Origin: Thiohalomonas sp041685045
GTDB lineage: Bacteria; Pseudomonadota; Gammaproteobacteria; Thiohalomonadales; Thiohalomonadaceae
NCBI GenBank assembly: GCA_041685045.1
Contig: JAWLGP010000001.1
Coordinates: 444,109 to 508,108, forward strand
Length of the DNA: 64,000 bases
Reading direction: 5' to 3'
Each line of letters begins with the position of its first letter. The first letter of the stretch is position 1. The translations under genes and the position numbers were made by a program. The notes beneath the pieces were generated by a model that saw only the letters and a program-made list of their open reading frames with translations, was not told the origin of the DNA and made no database searches. Positions 9,163-18,396 of this stretch are shown in pieces.

Positions 9163-11480
9163 CAGTTCCCCCCTGTAGCGATGGCCGCCGAATCCTCAGC
9201 GGCGATTTGCCCGGACTGCGGCGGGTGAGTGGTGGCTGCTGCCGACGGCAGGGTGAAGTAGATGGCGGCACCCTTGCCGACCTCCCCTTCGGCCCAAACC
9301 TTGCCGCCGTGACGTTGAATTACCCTGGCGACCGTGGCCAGGCCGATGCCGGTGCCCGGAAACTCGTCGGTGCGATGCAGCCGTTGGAACGCGCCGAACA
9401 GCTTGTCGGCGTAGCGCATGTCAAAACCCGCGCCATTGTCCCGTACGTAGAAGGCCGGGACTCCATCCTGTTCGACCGTTCCGATGGTTACAATCGCCAA
9501 GGCCTTGCCCCGGGTGAACTTCAAGGCGTTGCCGATCAGGTTTTCCAGCACCACCCGTACCAGACTGCTGTCACCGGTCGCCCGTAATCCCTCGGCCACA
9601 TCGACCTGCAGTGCGCGCTCCGGCTCTGCCGCGGTCAAGCTGGCGACGGCGGCACGAGCGAGGTTGGTCAGGTCGATGGGCTCCAGCCGCAAGGTACGCC
9701 GCGTGAGCCGCGAGAGCTGCAGCAGGTCATCGATGAGCTGCCCCATCCGCAGCGTGGCGGCCAGTATCCGGTCGAGGTAATCGAGGCCGGTGGCATCGAG
9801 CCGGTCGGCATAGCGTGTTTGCAGCAGGCGGCCAAAGCCGTCGACCGCCCGTAGCGGGGTGCGCAGATCGTGGGAGACCGAATAGCTGAACGACTCCAGC
9901 TCCCGGTTGGTGGCTTCCAGGGCCTGGGTGCGTTCGGCGACGAGCTGTTGGAGCTCGTGCCGGTGCAGGTGCAGCTCCCGCTCGATGCGCTTGCGTTCGG
10001 TAATATCGCGATCGATGCCGCGAAAGCCCCTGAACCCCCCCCGTTCGTCGAAGATGGGAACCCCGTTGGTTTCCATCACCACCAGCGAGCCGTCCTTGTG
10101 GCGGTTGACGTTCTCCAGGCCCTTGAAGGGTTCGCGGCGGGCGATGATCTCGGCGAAGGCACTGGCGATGCGTTCGGCCTCCTCCGGCGGCATGAGATCG
10201 AACGGCGTCTTGCCGATCAGCTCCTCCGGTTCATAGCCCAGCGTGTCGCCCACCTGCGGACTGGTGTAGGTATAGCGGCCGTGCTCGTCGACCGCCCACA
10301 GCCAGTCACTGGTATTTTCCACCAATCCCCGAAAGCGCTCTTCACTCTCGCGCAGCGCGCGGGTGGCGCGTACCTGTTCGGTGATGTCACGACTGACGTG
10401 GACCATCCCGGCCATGCTGGCGCCAGCGCTGACGGGTGAGAGGGTAATCTCATGCCACTGCCCGAGTGGAGGGACCTCTTCCACCCATCCTTCGAGCGGT
10501 TGTCCGGCAGCAATGGCCTGGCAGACCGGGCAGGTCGCTCCCGAGTCGCCGTGCAGCATGTCGTGGCAGTGTTGCCCGAGCAGTTCCGCCTCGCTCTTGC
10601 CGAGCAGACGTCGTAGCGCCCGGTTGGTCTGGCGGATATAGCCCTGCTCGTCCACTACCATGGTCGGGTCGGGAACGGTGTCGAAGCTGCTGGCGCCGCG
10701 CGCCAGCAGGCGAAACGGCTCGGTCAGCGTGGTGCCGATCATGCTGACATAAATCAGCCAATAGGAGAGCAGCTTCAGCAGATGGCCCGCGATGGTGGGC
10801 CATTCACCAACGGCCGTGTAGACGGTGAGCGACAACTCCGCGCCCGCGGTGAACAGGATCGATAACACCAGCAGCGTCATCAGCTTGGGATCCAGCTCCT
10901 GCCGCCGCCACCAGAAGTGGACCAGGGCGGCGCCGAGCATGGCGATGATCACGTACTCGCTCACCACCTTGAACGGCGTCAGCCCCTGCTCGGGGATGAA
11001 GGCGGTGGGGAACCATGCAAAAGTGATGCTGGTGCCGAGCAGAAGGGCCACTCCGCCGAACAGCCAGAAAATGAGTGGCGGCACGGAACGGGACATCATT
11101 GCCGGGGCGGATAACAGGATGGCGGCCTCGAGGTAGCGGGTACCGAGCCAGAGCTGGATTGATGCGTTCGAGGTGTCGCCGGCGAAGATCCCCATGCCTT
11201 TGTAGGTCAGTGCATGGGCCAGGTCGAGTCCGCCGATCCAGAAGTAGCCGTAGGCGAGATAGAGCAGGAAACGGTTGCGTGAGAAGGGGTAGGCCTGCCA
11301 GCCGACCACGGCGGCCAGCATGGCCACCAGCACGGCAATAAACTCCGCCAGGGTGTGGAACAGGGCGTGACTGAATGCCTCGGCGAACAGCAGCACCACC
11401 GCGAGGCCGGCCGGGGTCAACCATCTGCTCAACCCGGAATCCCGTCCCTCCGCAGGCGGGAACACGGCCTTCGGCGTCAT
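9162..11480 (-). CDS. MASE3-PAS-PAS sensor histidine kinase
   Basis: The protein has 772 residues. An N-terminal MASE3-like membrane sensor with about seven helices spans residues 20-250 (it includes YGYFWIGGLDLAHALTYKGM). PAS 1 covers about 265-370 and contains a CPVC pair near residue 317. PAS 2 plus PAC covers about 378-495. A short coiled coil precedes HisKA with the phospho-accepting H537 in SVSHDLRTPLR, and the HATPase has N box NLIGNALKFT, DNGAGFD and GTGIGLATV. It resembles phytochrome- and cyanobacterial-type soluble kinases at the C-terminus. No response regulator gene is adjacent, so it is an orphan kinase. The only coupled neighbour is the CBS gene. Confidence 0.93.
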   Translation of the reverse strand: MTPKAVFPPAEGRDSGLSRWLTPAGLAVVLLFAEAFSHALFHTLAEFIAVLVAMLAAVVGWQAYPFSRNRFLLYLAYGYFWIGGLDLAHALTYKGMGIFAGDTSNASIQLWLGTRYLEAAILLSAPAMMSRSVPPLIFWLFGGVALLLGTSITFAWFPTAFIPEQGLTPFKVVSEYVIIAMLGAALVHFWWRRQELDPKLMTLLVLSILFTAGAELSLTVYTAVGEWPTIAGHLLKLLSYWLIYVSMIGTTLTEPFRLLARGASSFDTVPDPTMVVDEQGYIRQTNRALRRLLGKSEAELLGQHCHDMLHGDSGATCPVCQAIAAGQPLEGWVEEVPPLGQWHEITLSPVSAGASMAGMVHVSRDITEQVRATRALRESEERFRGLVENTSDWLWAVDEHGRYTYTSPQVGDTLGYEPEELIGKTPFDLMPPEEAERIASAFAEIIARREPFKGLENVNRHKDGSLVVMETNGVPIFDERGGFRGFRGIDRDITERKRIERELHLHRHELQQLVAERTQALEATNRELESFSYSVSHDLRTPLRAVDGFGRLLQTRYADRLDATGLDYLDRILAATLRMGQLIDDLLQLSRLTRRTLRLEPIDLTNLARAAVASLTAAEPERALQVDVAEGLRATGDSSLVRVVLENLIGNALKFTRGKALAIVTIGTVEQDGVPAFYVRDNGAGFDMRYADKLFGAFQRLHRTDEFPGTGIGLATVARVIQRHGGKVWAEGEVGKGAAIYFTLPSAAATTHPPQSGQIAAEDSAAIATGGN

Positions 11481-11573
11481 TTCGTCACCCGATCAAGCAC
11501 TGGAACGGCCAATATAAAGCGTTAGCGACCGGGAAGACAGGGTTGAAACTACGCGGTGCGCGACAAGATCGGC

Positions 11574-12311
11574 TCAGATCACCTTCCAGAGGCCCAACAG
11601 GCTGACGCCGGCCAGGCCGGCCCCGACCCAGCGTTTGAAGTGGCGGTCATTGCGCAGGATCGCCTCATGCGTCTTGAGGCCGAGCACGTGACCCACGGCG
11701 GCGATCGGCAGCAGGGCGGCGGCAGCCGCCAGGTGCAGCTCGACCCCGAGCGCCGCGAAGGTGGTCATCTTGATCGACACCAGCACGAACCAGAGCACGA
11801 ACAAGGTGTTCCGCAGTTGTGCCTTGCTGACGTTGCGCATGTAGACGGCAACCATCAGCGGCGCGCCGGTCAGGGAGGTGCCCGCCACGTAGCCGCCGAG
11901 GACCAGCAGCAGCCTGTCCACCGCAGCGTGACGGCTCTCGATGGCCCAGTTCATGAGCCAGACCACGGCATAGAACAGGCTCACCGAATAGATGAACAGC
12001 AGCAGCCAGCGGTTGGGCAGGTTGAGCAGACCCATCACCCCCACCAGCGCCGCGGGCACGATATACAGCGAGGAATGCCGCAGATAAACCCAGTCGACGT
12101 TGTTCAGGCGGGTCCGTAGGGTCAGTCCGGAAAAGAACAGCAGATGGGTGCCGATGATCGGCAGCCACAGCAGCGGGTCGCCGTCGATGAAGAGCAGCAA
12201 CGGCAGACCGAGAGCGGCCCCGCCGAAACCGAGGCCGGTGCGCACGAACCCGGTCCACAGGAAAAGCAGGCCGAGCAAACCGAGCTGAGTGGCGGTGAAT
12301 TCCGGAAACAT
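11574..12311 (-). CDS. TauE/SafE-family sulfite/organosulfonate exporter-like permease
   Basis: A 245-residue, very hydrophobic protein with about seven or eight helices and the repeated family pattern GFGGAALGLPLLLF near residue 28 and YVAGTSLTGAPLMVAVY in the second half. The TauE/SafE/YfcA family moves sulfur-containing anions; the substrate here cannot be read. It stands alone, divergent from the aspartic-protease gene at 12432. Confidence 0.88.
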   Translation of the reverse strand: MFPEFTATQLGLLGLLFLWTGFVRTGLGFGGAALGLPLLLFIDGDPLLWLPIIGTHLLFFSGLTLRTRLNNVDWVYLRHSSLYIVPAALVGVMGLLNLPNRWLLLFIYSVSLFYAVVWLMNWAIESRHAAVDRLLLVLGGYVAGTSLTGAPLMVAVYMRNVSKAQLRNTLFVLWFVLVSIKMTTFAALGVELHLAAAAALLPIAAVGHVLGLKTHEAILRNDRHFKRWVGAGLAGVSLLGLWKVI

Positions 12312-12431
12312 GGGGATGGGGTGAATAGAAAAGCCGCCACTCTACACCAAACGGCACCCGCGCTGATGCATCGGCGTCTTCGTATCGGGCATACTGGTTA
12401 CTGTACCGCGGAGGGGGAAAGATCCTGATCA

Positions 12432-12962
12432 ATGGCCGATGAAACGGATGTACAACGGCTCGGCGGCGGCATGCTCACCGTGGCCTGGATCGGCGCGCTG
12501 GCACTGCTCTGGTACCTGTTCGATAGCTACCTGACCCACCGCGACAACCCCAACCGGACGCCGGAGGTGAGGACGGACGGCACACGGGCGGAACTGGTCC
12601 TTCAGCGCAACGGCCAAGGCCACTACGTCATGACCGGCGCCATCAACGGGCGGACGGTGACCTTTCTGCTCGACACCGGCGCGACCCTGGTGTCGGTGCC
12701 CGCCCACCTCGGCCCCGCCCTGGGGCTGGAGCCGGGTGCGTACCACGAGGCCGACACCGCCAACGGCCCCGTAACCGTTCGCGCCACCCGCATCGACGAG
12801 CTGGCCATCGGCCCCTTCGTGCTGCGCGATATCCGCGCCGACCTGAATCCGGGCATTCGGTTCGACGAGGTCCTGCTCGGCATGAGTGCCCTGAAGCACC
12901 TGGAGTTCACCCAACGGGGTGATCAGCTGATCCTCCGCCCCCTCGTTGCCGACGGGACGTAG
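12432..12962 (+). CDS. Membrane-anchored retropepsin-like aspartic protease
   Basis: The protein has 176 residues with one N-terminal membrane helix (about 14-32) and a clan AA retropepsin-like domain. The active-site motif FLLDTGATLVSVP has the catalytic aspartate, and the later hydrophobic strand VLLGMSALKHLEF completes the fold. Such proteins act as homodimers in the periplasm; their substrates are mostly unknown. It is followed by a hairpin and the convergent EgtB-like gene. Confidence 0.87.
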   Translation: MADETDVQRLGGGMLTVAWIGALALLWYLFDSYLTHRDNPNRTPEVRTDGTRAELVLQRNGQGHYVMTGAINGRTVTFLLDTGATLVSVPAHLGPALGLEPGAYHEADTANGPVTVRATRIDELAIGPFVLRDIRADLNPGIRFDEVLLGMSALKHLEFTQRGDQLILRPLVADGT

Positions 12963-12988
12963 GGCGGATTAGCGCAGCGTAATCCGCC
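12963..12988. terminator. Perfect 9-bp hairpin between convergent genes, also a dispersed-repeat type
   Basis: GGCGGATTA (12963-12971) pairs exactly with TAATCCGCC (12980-12988) around an 8-base loop. It lies directly at the stop of the protease gene and just before the stop of the convergent EgtB-like gene, so it could terminate both. There is no T tract. The same GGCGGATTA...TAATCCGCC form is a common dispersed intergenic repeat in Proteobacteria. Confidence 0.55.
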
Positions 12989-13000
12989 GATCCTCCGAAA

Positions 13001-14212
13001 CTACTCGGAACCCGAATGCCACGGCATTTCCGATGCCGGAAACACCAGCCGCACACCACTGAACAGTGCCCGCTGCTCCGGCACCGCGTGCTGGCGGAAA
13101 CTGGGCCGTCGGATCGGGGCCTGGGTGTGCAGGCTGCCGCCGCGCAGGGCGTAGTGGCCGGCCCCGAAGCTGCGGGTGGCCGCCTCCGCATACGCCGGTG
13201 CCTCATACCCGGTGTAGGGGTGGAAGGGATTGGCGCACCACTCCCAGACCCGTCCGAACTCGGTGATGGCGCGGCTGCGGGTCGCCACCTCCCACTGGTA
13301 CTCGTGCTGCACCACCGCGCCGGCCAGCGGACCGCCCAGCGAAGCGACCCAGCAGGCGTAGGCCTGGGCCTCGAAGTGACTGATGCCACTGATCGGGTCC
13401 GCTGGGGCCAAATCGAACGGACCGTTGACCCCGAGCCCGTACCAGGCGCCGGCCTCGTCCTGGCGCCAATGCTGCGGGGACGGCGCAGCGGTGGTGAGCC
13501 ACGCCCAGCCGTCGTCGTCCCAGTAGCTCCGCTCCTGATAGCCGCCGGCCTCGATGAAGCCGAGCCAGGCGCCGTTGGTGACCGGCGTGCGGTCGATGCG
13601 GAAAGCATCCAATTCGACCACCTGCGGCGGCAGCTCATTGTCCAGCGCCGGCTCGGTCTTGGCGCCGATCCGGTAATGGCCGCGGTGTACGTCCACGTGC
13701 TCGGTGGACGGTGGCAGCAGAGTCAGCGGCACGGCCGGCCGATACGGCTGCCCCTCCGGTTCCTGAAGTCGGCGTGCGTTCAGCTGGGCGAGGGTCAACT
13801 CGTAAAGGCGCGCATACTCCTGGAGGATATGGAACAACAGCACCGGCTCGCTCAGCTCTGCGTGCGGCGGCAGCATGCCGGGATTGGCCAGTCGCATCAG
13901 ATTTTCGTCGTGGGCCTGGGCCGCCCAGTTCAGCAGGTGTTCCCGTGGCGGCAGCTGTTGCCAGAGCGCCGGCTCCAGGGTCAACTCGCCGGCGAAGAGA
14001 TGGCGAACCCGCGCGGTCAGGTCGTCATCGCCGGCCAGCGCCTCGCGCAACCACCAGGTCTCCACGTAGACCGCGCGCCCCAGCAGCCACGCAAGCGGCG
14101 GGACGTCGGGCGCAAAGGTCCGATAGGCGTCGGGCTCGGGCACCGATTCGAGCAAATGGGTCAACATCTGGTGTAGCTGGCTCAGCTGCCCGAGCATTTC
14201 GTGCGTCTTCAA
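13001..14212 (-). CDS. EgtB/SUMF1-like protein (DinB_2 + formylglycine-generating-enzyme-type domain)
   Basis: The 403-residue protein has an N-terminal four-helix DinB_2-like domain (about 1-145) and a C-terminal FGE-sulfatase domain (about 160-395, with IDRTPVTNGAWLGFIEAGGY and ALRGGSLHT). This is the layout of EgtB and SenA-type non-haem iron sulfoxide synthases. Aligned by eye, the expected iron-binding histidines are replaced: R in AWLLGRAVYVE instead of the LAH histidine, and LQEYARLYE where EgtB has HxxxH-x-E. It may therefore not bind iron in the usual way. It forms a same-strand pair with the small gene ending at 14264. Confidence 0.82.
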   Translation of the reverse strand: MKTHEMLGQLSQLHQMLTHLLESVPEPDAYRTFAPDVPPLAWLLGRAVYVETWWLREALAGDDDLTARVRHLFAGELTLEPALWQQLPPREHLLNWAAQAHDENLMRLANPGMLPPHAELSEPVLLFHILQEYARLYELTLAQLNARRLQEPEGQPYRPAVPLTLLPPSTEHVDVHRGHYRIGAKTEPALDNELPPQVVELDAFRIDRTPVTNGAWLGFIEAGGYQERSYWDDDGWAWLTTAAPSPQHWRQDEAGAWYGLGVNGPFDLAPADPISGISHFEAQAYACWVASLGGPLAGAVVQHEYQWEVATRSRAITEFGRVWEWCANPFHPYTGYEAPAYAEAATRSFGAGHYALRGGSLHTQAPIRRPSFRQHAVPEQRALFSGVRLVFPASEMPWHSGSE

Positions 14213-14263
14213 AAGCGTTTGATCCTTTGGTGTCGACCGCAGCGACTGCGGGTAATCGGTCGG

Positions 14264-14662
14264 TCAGCGTGTGCGGATGCCGCCGCCCGGCATGCCGCCG
14301 CCGGACACTCCTCCCAGGCCACCGCCTCCCTGACCGGGCAGGACGATGGATGAGGCCGCCTCCCGACGCATCTCCTGGAGCTCGTCGAAGGTCTGGCGGA
14401 TCCCCTCCTTGGCCGCTTCCGGGAATTTCGCAATCGCCTCCGCGAGGTTGGCGGCTTCGATCTCGAAGGAGACCGGCAGCACTCCCATCTGCGTCATCAG
14501 CTGGGTCTGCCCCAGCCACAGGGTCGGGCGGGACGTGTCCTCACTGCCGTCGGTCTTCACCGGAACCATGCAGCGCAGGATCCCGGCCTGGCGGTCGGTG
14601 TAGGTCTCTTCACGGTAGAGGCTGTCGGTATCGAGGGTGATTTCCGGCAGTTGTTCGGTCAT
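14264..14662 (-). CDS. Hypothetical cytoplasmic protein with glycine-rich tail
   Basis: The 132-residue protein has no recognised family. Residues 1-105 are mixed alpha/beta with no signal peptide. The last 25 residues are a glycine-rich tail (GGGGLGGVSGGGMPGGG) ending in basic residues. It lies 51 bases upstream of the EgtB-like gene on the same strand and shares its divergent promoter region with yaeQ. The codon use resembles its neighbours, so it is likely a real native gene. Confidence 0.65.
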   Translation of the reverse strand: MTEQLPEITLDTDSLYREETYTDRQAGILRCMVPVKTDGSEDTSRPTLWLGQTQLMTQMGVLPVSFEIEAANLAEAIAKFPEAAKEGIRQTFDELQEMRREAASSIVLPGQGGGGLGGVSGGGMPGGGIRTR

Positions 14663-14786
14663 TGGTCAGCTTCCATTTGGGTGGCATTGGCACTAAGGAT
14701 AACAAGTTGTAGCCGAGGCTCGAAGAACGAACGCCCTTGCCCGCGGCCGTGTATGATCCACCAAACATCGAATCATCGACGCTCCC

Positions 14787-15341
14787 ATGGCCCTGACCGC
14801 CACGATTTTCAAAGCCGACGTGCAGATCGCCGATATGGATCGGCACTACTACGCCGATCACCACCTGACCATCGCGCGCCACCCCTCGGAGACCGACGAG
14901 CGCATGATGGTGCGGCTGGTGGCCTTCGCGCTGCACGCGAGCGAGCATCTGGAGTTCACCAAGGGGCTCTGCGCCGATGATGAGCCGGAAATTTGGGAGA
15001 AGAGCTTCGCCGACGAGATCGAGCTCTGGGTCGACGTCGGCCTGCCGGACGAGCGCCGCATCCGTAAGGGTTGCCACCGCGCCAAACGCGTATTCATCTA
15101 CGCCTATGGCGGCAACGCCGCGCGCCTCTGGTGGGATCGCATCGCCACCCACCTCACCCGCTTCACCAACCTGAACGTCAGCCACTTGCCGGCCACCGCC
15201 ACGCGCGAGCTGGAGGCGCTGGTGCAGCGCTCGATGCAGCTGCAGGTGACCATCCAGGACGCCCAGATCTGGGTCAGCAACGGCGGCGGGGCCTCGGTGC
15301 TGATCGAGCCACAGCGCTGGTACGGTGGCGAGACCGCCTAG
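14787..15341 (+). CDS. yaeQ: YaeQ family protein
   Basis: The 184-residue protein carries the YaeQ signature through most of its length (ATIFKADVQIADMDRHYY, then KSFADEIELWVDVGLPDE and AKRVFIYAYGG). The YaeQ fold is a variant of the PD-(D/E)XK nuclease core, but its biochemical role is not established. Length is as expected. Confidence 0.93.
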   Translation: MALTATIFKADVQIADMDRHYYADHHLTIARHPSETDERMMVRLVAFALHASEHLEFTKGLCADDEPEIWEKSFADEIELWVDVGLPDERRIRKGCHRAKRVFIYAYGGNAARLWWDRIATHLTRFTNLNVSHLPATATRELEALVQRSMQLQVTIQDAQIWVSNGGGASVLIEPQRWYGGETA

Positions 15342-15379
15342 GTGATCGGATCACCGTCAACGCAGCGGAGTCACACGCG

Positions 15380-15835
15380 ATGAAAATCTGGGTCGATGCC
15401 GACGCCTGCCCGGCGGTCATCAAGGAGATCCTGTTTCGGGCCGCCGAGCGCACCGGGGTGCCGGTGACATTGGTGGCGAACCACCCGATGCGGGTGCCGA
15501 AATCACCCCATATCAGCTTCCGGCAGGTGCCTTCCGGGTTCGATGTCGCCGACAACGCCATCGTGCAGCAGCTGGAGCCCGGCGATCTGGTCATTACCGG
15601 CGATATCCCGCTGGCGGCGGAGGTGATCGACCGGGGCGGTCACGCCCTCAATCCCCGCGGCGAACTCTATTCGGCCAATTCCATTCGCGAGCGGCTCGGC
15701 ATGCGCGATTTCATGGAGACGCTGCGCGCCAGCGGTATCCAGACCGGCGGCCCGCCCGCCCTGAACCAGAGCGACCGGCGCGCCTTCGCCGACCACCTCG
15801 ACCGCTGGCTGACCCGACACGGCCGCAAACCGTGA
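15380..15835 (+). CDS. yaiI: YaiI/YqxD (UPF0178) family protein
   Basis: A 151-residue protein beginning MKIWVDADACPAVIKEILFRAAERTG, the signature of the UPF0178 family, which is related to PIN/NYN-like nucleases through conserved acidic residues (DADACP, GDIPLA). I chose the ATG at 15380, which has a GGAG upstream; the open frame extends further 5' into yaeQ but without family similarity. The function is unknown. Confidence 0.93.
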   Translation: MKIWVDADACPAVIKEILFRAAERTGVPVTLVANHPMRVPKSPHISFRQVPSGFDVADNAIVQQLEPGDLVITGDIPLAAEVIDRGGHALNPRGELYSANSIRERLGMRDFMETLRASGIQTGGPPALNQSDRRAFADHLDRWLTRHGRKP

Positions 15836-15865
15836 CCTTCCCCAGGTCGAGCCTCCGAGAATTGA

Positions 15866-16023
15866 ATTCAACAGGATTGACAGGATTTTTCAGGATTAAC
15901 AGGAAAAGGCTTTTTGCTATGGGGTTGAGAACACACGAACTTCTCTGTTCGTCAGCCCAAGCATGTGGTTCTCGCTTGCACCATCCTGTCCATCCTGAAA
16001 AATCCTGTTAATCCTGTGAAATA
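15866..16023. repeat. Inverted pair of the ACAGGATTAACAGG repeat (pair 1)
   Basis: The left arm 15866-15903 contains ACAGGATT-GACAGGATTTTTC-AGGATTAACAGG. The right arm 15982-16023 is its near-perfect reverse complement. About 78 bases lie between and hold no gene. Together with the flanks this fills most of the 290-base gap between yaiI and the XRE gene. Similar pairs recur at 33944, 36315, 36470 and 40241. Confidence 0.85.
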
Positions 16024-16126
16024 GGCCCCCCGGCAAATCGACCTCTCAGGTGATGTCTCAGACTTGCCTACTAACGCCTCAGCCATTTAAAGTAGCCCTT
16101 CAGACCTAACATTCGACGGGCAGAAC

Positions 16127-16390
16127 ATGATAACCGCCGCACAGATCCGGGCGGCCCGGGCCCTGCTGGGGATGGACCAGCGCACCCTGGCGGAAGCCGC
16201 CGGCCTGTCGCTGCCCACCATCCAGCGCATGGAGGCCAGCGTCGGCCAGCAGGTCCGCGGCAACGTGGAGTCGCTGGTGAAGGTGATCGAAGCTTTCGAG
16301 CGCGCCGGAATCGAGCTGATCGGCGAAGGGGCGGCGAGTAGCGTCGGGGGACGGGGGGTGCGGCTCAAGACGCCGCCGGAGACCGCCTGA
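16127..16390 (+). CDS. XRE-type helix-turn-helix regulator
   Basis: The 87-residue protein has a single N-terminal HTH (AQIRAARALLGMDQRTLAEAAGLSLPTIQRME) and a short amphipathic C-terminal part (VKVIEAFERAGIELIGE). This small format is common in Proteobacteria. It ends 2 bases before hyfB, so it is the first gene of the hyf-like operon and a plausible regulator of it. Confidence 0.88.
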   Translation: MITAAQIRAARALLGMDQRTLAEAAGLSLPTIQRMEASVGQQVRGNVESLVKVIEAFERAGIELIGEGAASSVGGRGVRLKTPPETA

Positions 16391-16392
16391 CC

Positions 16393-18396
16393 ATGAGCGC
16401 CGCGCTGTCGCTGGTGGCATTGGCGGTGGTGTTGGCGCTCGCCTCGGCCGCGGTTTCGCTGCTGGCGGCGCGCGCCCCCACCGTGGTGCGCCTTTACGCC
16501 ATGCCCCTGTTCGCGTTGGCGGGGGTGGCGGCCCTGGGCGGGGGCCTCGGTGCCCTGCTGAGTGGCGAGGCGATCACCGCCACCCTGCCGCTGGGTCTGC
16601 CCTGGCTGCCCTGGCGGGTGCGGCTGGATGCCCTGTCCGGTTTCTTCACGGCCGTGATCGGGGTGGTCAGCCTGGCCGTCGGCCTCTACGGTCCGGGTTA
16701 CGTCCGCGGTCTGGAGAAGGGGCGGGATTCGCTGGTGCCCTTGGGCGGCTTCTCCGGACTGTTCCTCACCGGCATGCTGGCGGTGGTGCTCGCCGACGAC
16801 GCCTTCCTGTTCATGGTGGCCTGGGAGCTGATGTCGCTCTCTTCCTATTTCCTGGTCGCCTTCCACCACGACAATCCCGCCAACCGGCGGGCCGCCTTCC
16901 TCTACCTGTTGATGGCCCACGTCGGCGGCCTCGCCATCCTGCTCGGCTACGGGGTGCTGGCCTCCTTCGGCGACGGCTTCGCCTTCGATGCCATGCGTGC
17001 GGCAACGCTCTCGCCGGCCTGGGCCAGCGTGGCCTTTGCCCTCGCCTTCCTCGGCTTCGGCATGAAAGCCGGCCTGGTGCCACTCCATGCCTGGCTGCCG
17101 GAGGCCCACCCGGTGGCGCCGTCCCACATTTCGGCGCTGATGTCGGGGGTGATGCTGAAGGTGGCGGTCTACGGCTTTGTCCGTTTCGTGTTCGACCTCA
17201 TCGGCGACATCCAGTGGCAGTGGGGCGTGGTCGTGCTGGCCATCGGCAGCCTGTCGGCCCTGCTGGGGGTGCTCGCAGCCTTGATGCAAAGCGATCTGAA
17301 AAGGTTGCTCGCCTACTCTTCGGTCGAGAACCTCGGCATCATTTTCATCGGCCTGGGCCTCGCCCTGCTCTTCCTCGGCAGCGGCCACCCGCTACCGGGT
17401 GTGCTCGCCTTTGTCGCCGCCCTCTATCACGTGCTCAACCACGCCTTGTTCAAGGGGCTGCTGTTCCTTGGGGCCGGCGCCATCCTGCATAGCAGCCATG
17501 AGCGGGACCTGGAGCAGATGGGGGGACTGTTGCGCCGCATGCCCTGGACCGGGCTGTTCTTCCTGATGGGCGCCCTCTCCATCTCCGCCCTGCCGCCCTT
17601 CAACGGTTTCGTCTCCGAATGGCTCACCTTCCAGTCGGCGCTGCAGGCCTGGCGGCTCGACGGTGGCGTGCTGCGCAGTGTGGTCCCCATCGCCTCGGCG
17701 GTGCTGGCGCTCACGGGGGCGCTGGTGGCCGCCACCTTCGTCAAGGTCTACGGCGTCGCCTTCCTCGGTCAGGCCCGTAGCCGCCACGTGCGCCGCGCCC
17801 GGCCGGTGCCCCACGGCATGCGGGCGGGTCAGGGGCTGCTGGCGCTGCTGTGCCTGCTGCTGGGGGTGATGCCGGTCGCTGTGATCGGCACCCTCAACGC
17901 CATCCCCGAACAGCTGCTCGGCGGCGGCCTGCCCGACAGCGTCGCCCAAGGCTGGCTGTCCCTCACCCTGGTCGATTCGGCCAACGCCAGCTACAGCGCG
18001 CCGCTGGTGGCTGCCCTGCTGGCGCTCATCATCGCCCTGGCGGTTTGGATGCTGCGCGGCAAAGCGGTGCGGGTACGCCGGTGCGACGCCTGGGACTGCG
18101 GCTTCGCCCCGCCGGATGCGCGTATGCAGTACACCGCCACCGCCTTCGCCCAGCCAATCCGCCGTGTCCTCGGCCACCTGTTCCTGGTGGAGGAGGCGGT
18201 CGTGCCCCGCGGCGACGGCGGCCAGCGCCACCAGTTGGCGATTGGTGATCGCGCCTGGGGGCTGTTCTATCTGCCGGTGGCGCGCTGGGTCGAGGCCGCC
18301 TCCCGCCGGGTGGTCCGCCTGCAGTCCGGCAACGTCCGTGTCTATCTCGGCTGGACCCTGGCCACCCTGTTGGTGCTGTTATGGATCATCTCGTGA
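16393..18396 (+). CDS. hyfB: Hydrogenase-4 subunit B-like (NuoL/Mrp antiporter-like) membrane protein
   Basis: A 667-residue protein with about 14-16 membrane helices. It has the antiporter-like core motifs, including a conserved glutamate in MVAWELMSLSSYFLVAF, the lysine/histidine region GFGMKAGLVPLHAWLPEAHPVAPSHISALMSGVMLK, and LAYSSVENLGIIFIGLG. This is the HyfB/HycC class, which forms a proton- or sodium-translocating arm. The gene overlaps hyfC by 16 bases. It is the first structural gene of a hyfBCEFGI set. Confidence 0.92.
   Translation: MSAALSLVALAVVLALASAAVSLLAARAPTVVRLYAMPLFALAGVAALGGGLGALLSGEAITATLPLGLPWLPWRVRLDALSGFFTAVIGVVSLAVGLYGPGYVRGLEKGRDSLVPLGGFSGLFLTGMLAVVLADDAFLFMVAWELMSLSSYFLVAFHHDNPANRRAAFLYLLMAHVGGLAILLGYGVLASFGDGFAFDAMRAATLSPAWASVAFALAFLGFGMKAGLVPLHAWLPEAHPVAPSHISALMSGVMLKVAVYGFVRFVFDLIGDIQWQWGVVVLAIGSLSALLGVLAALMQSDLKRLLAYSSVENLGIIFIGLGLALLFLGSGHPLPGVLAFVAALYHVLNHALFKGLLFLGAGAILHSSHERDLEQMGGLLRRMPWTGLFFLMGALSISALPPFNGFVSEWLTFQSALQAWRLDGGVLRSVVPIASAVLALTGALVAATFVKVYGVAFLGQARSRHVRRARPVPHGMRAGQGLLALLCLLLGVMPVAVIGTLNAIPEQLLGGGLPDSVAQGWLSLTLVDSANASYSAPLVAALLALIIALAVWMLRGKAVRVRRCDAWDCGFAPPDARMQYTATAFAQPIRRVLGHLFLVEEAVVPRGDGGQRHQLAIGDRAWGLFYLPVARWVEAASRRVVRLQSGNVRVYLGWTLATLLVLLWIIS

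Noticed and set aside
16087..17388. A 433-residue minus-strand frame opposite hyfB
   Set aside because: It is rich in H, E, Q and G, antisense to a clear membrane-protein gene, and has no family features: a G+C-driven shadow.
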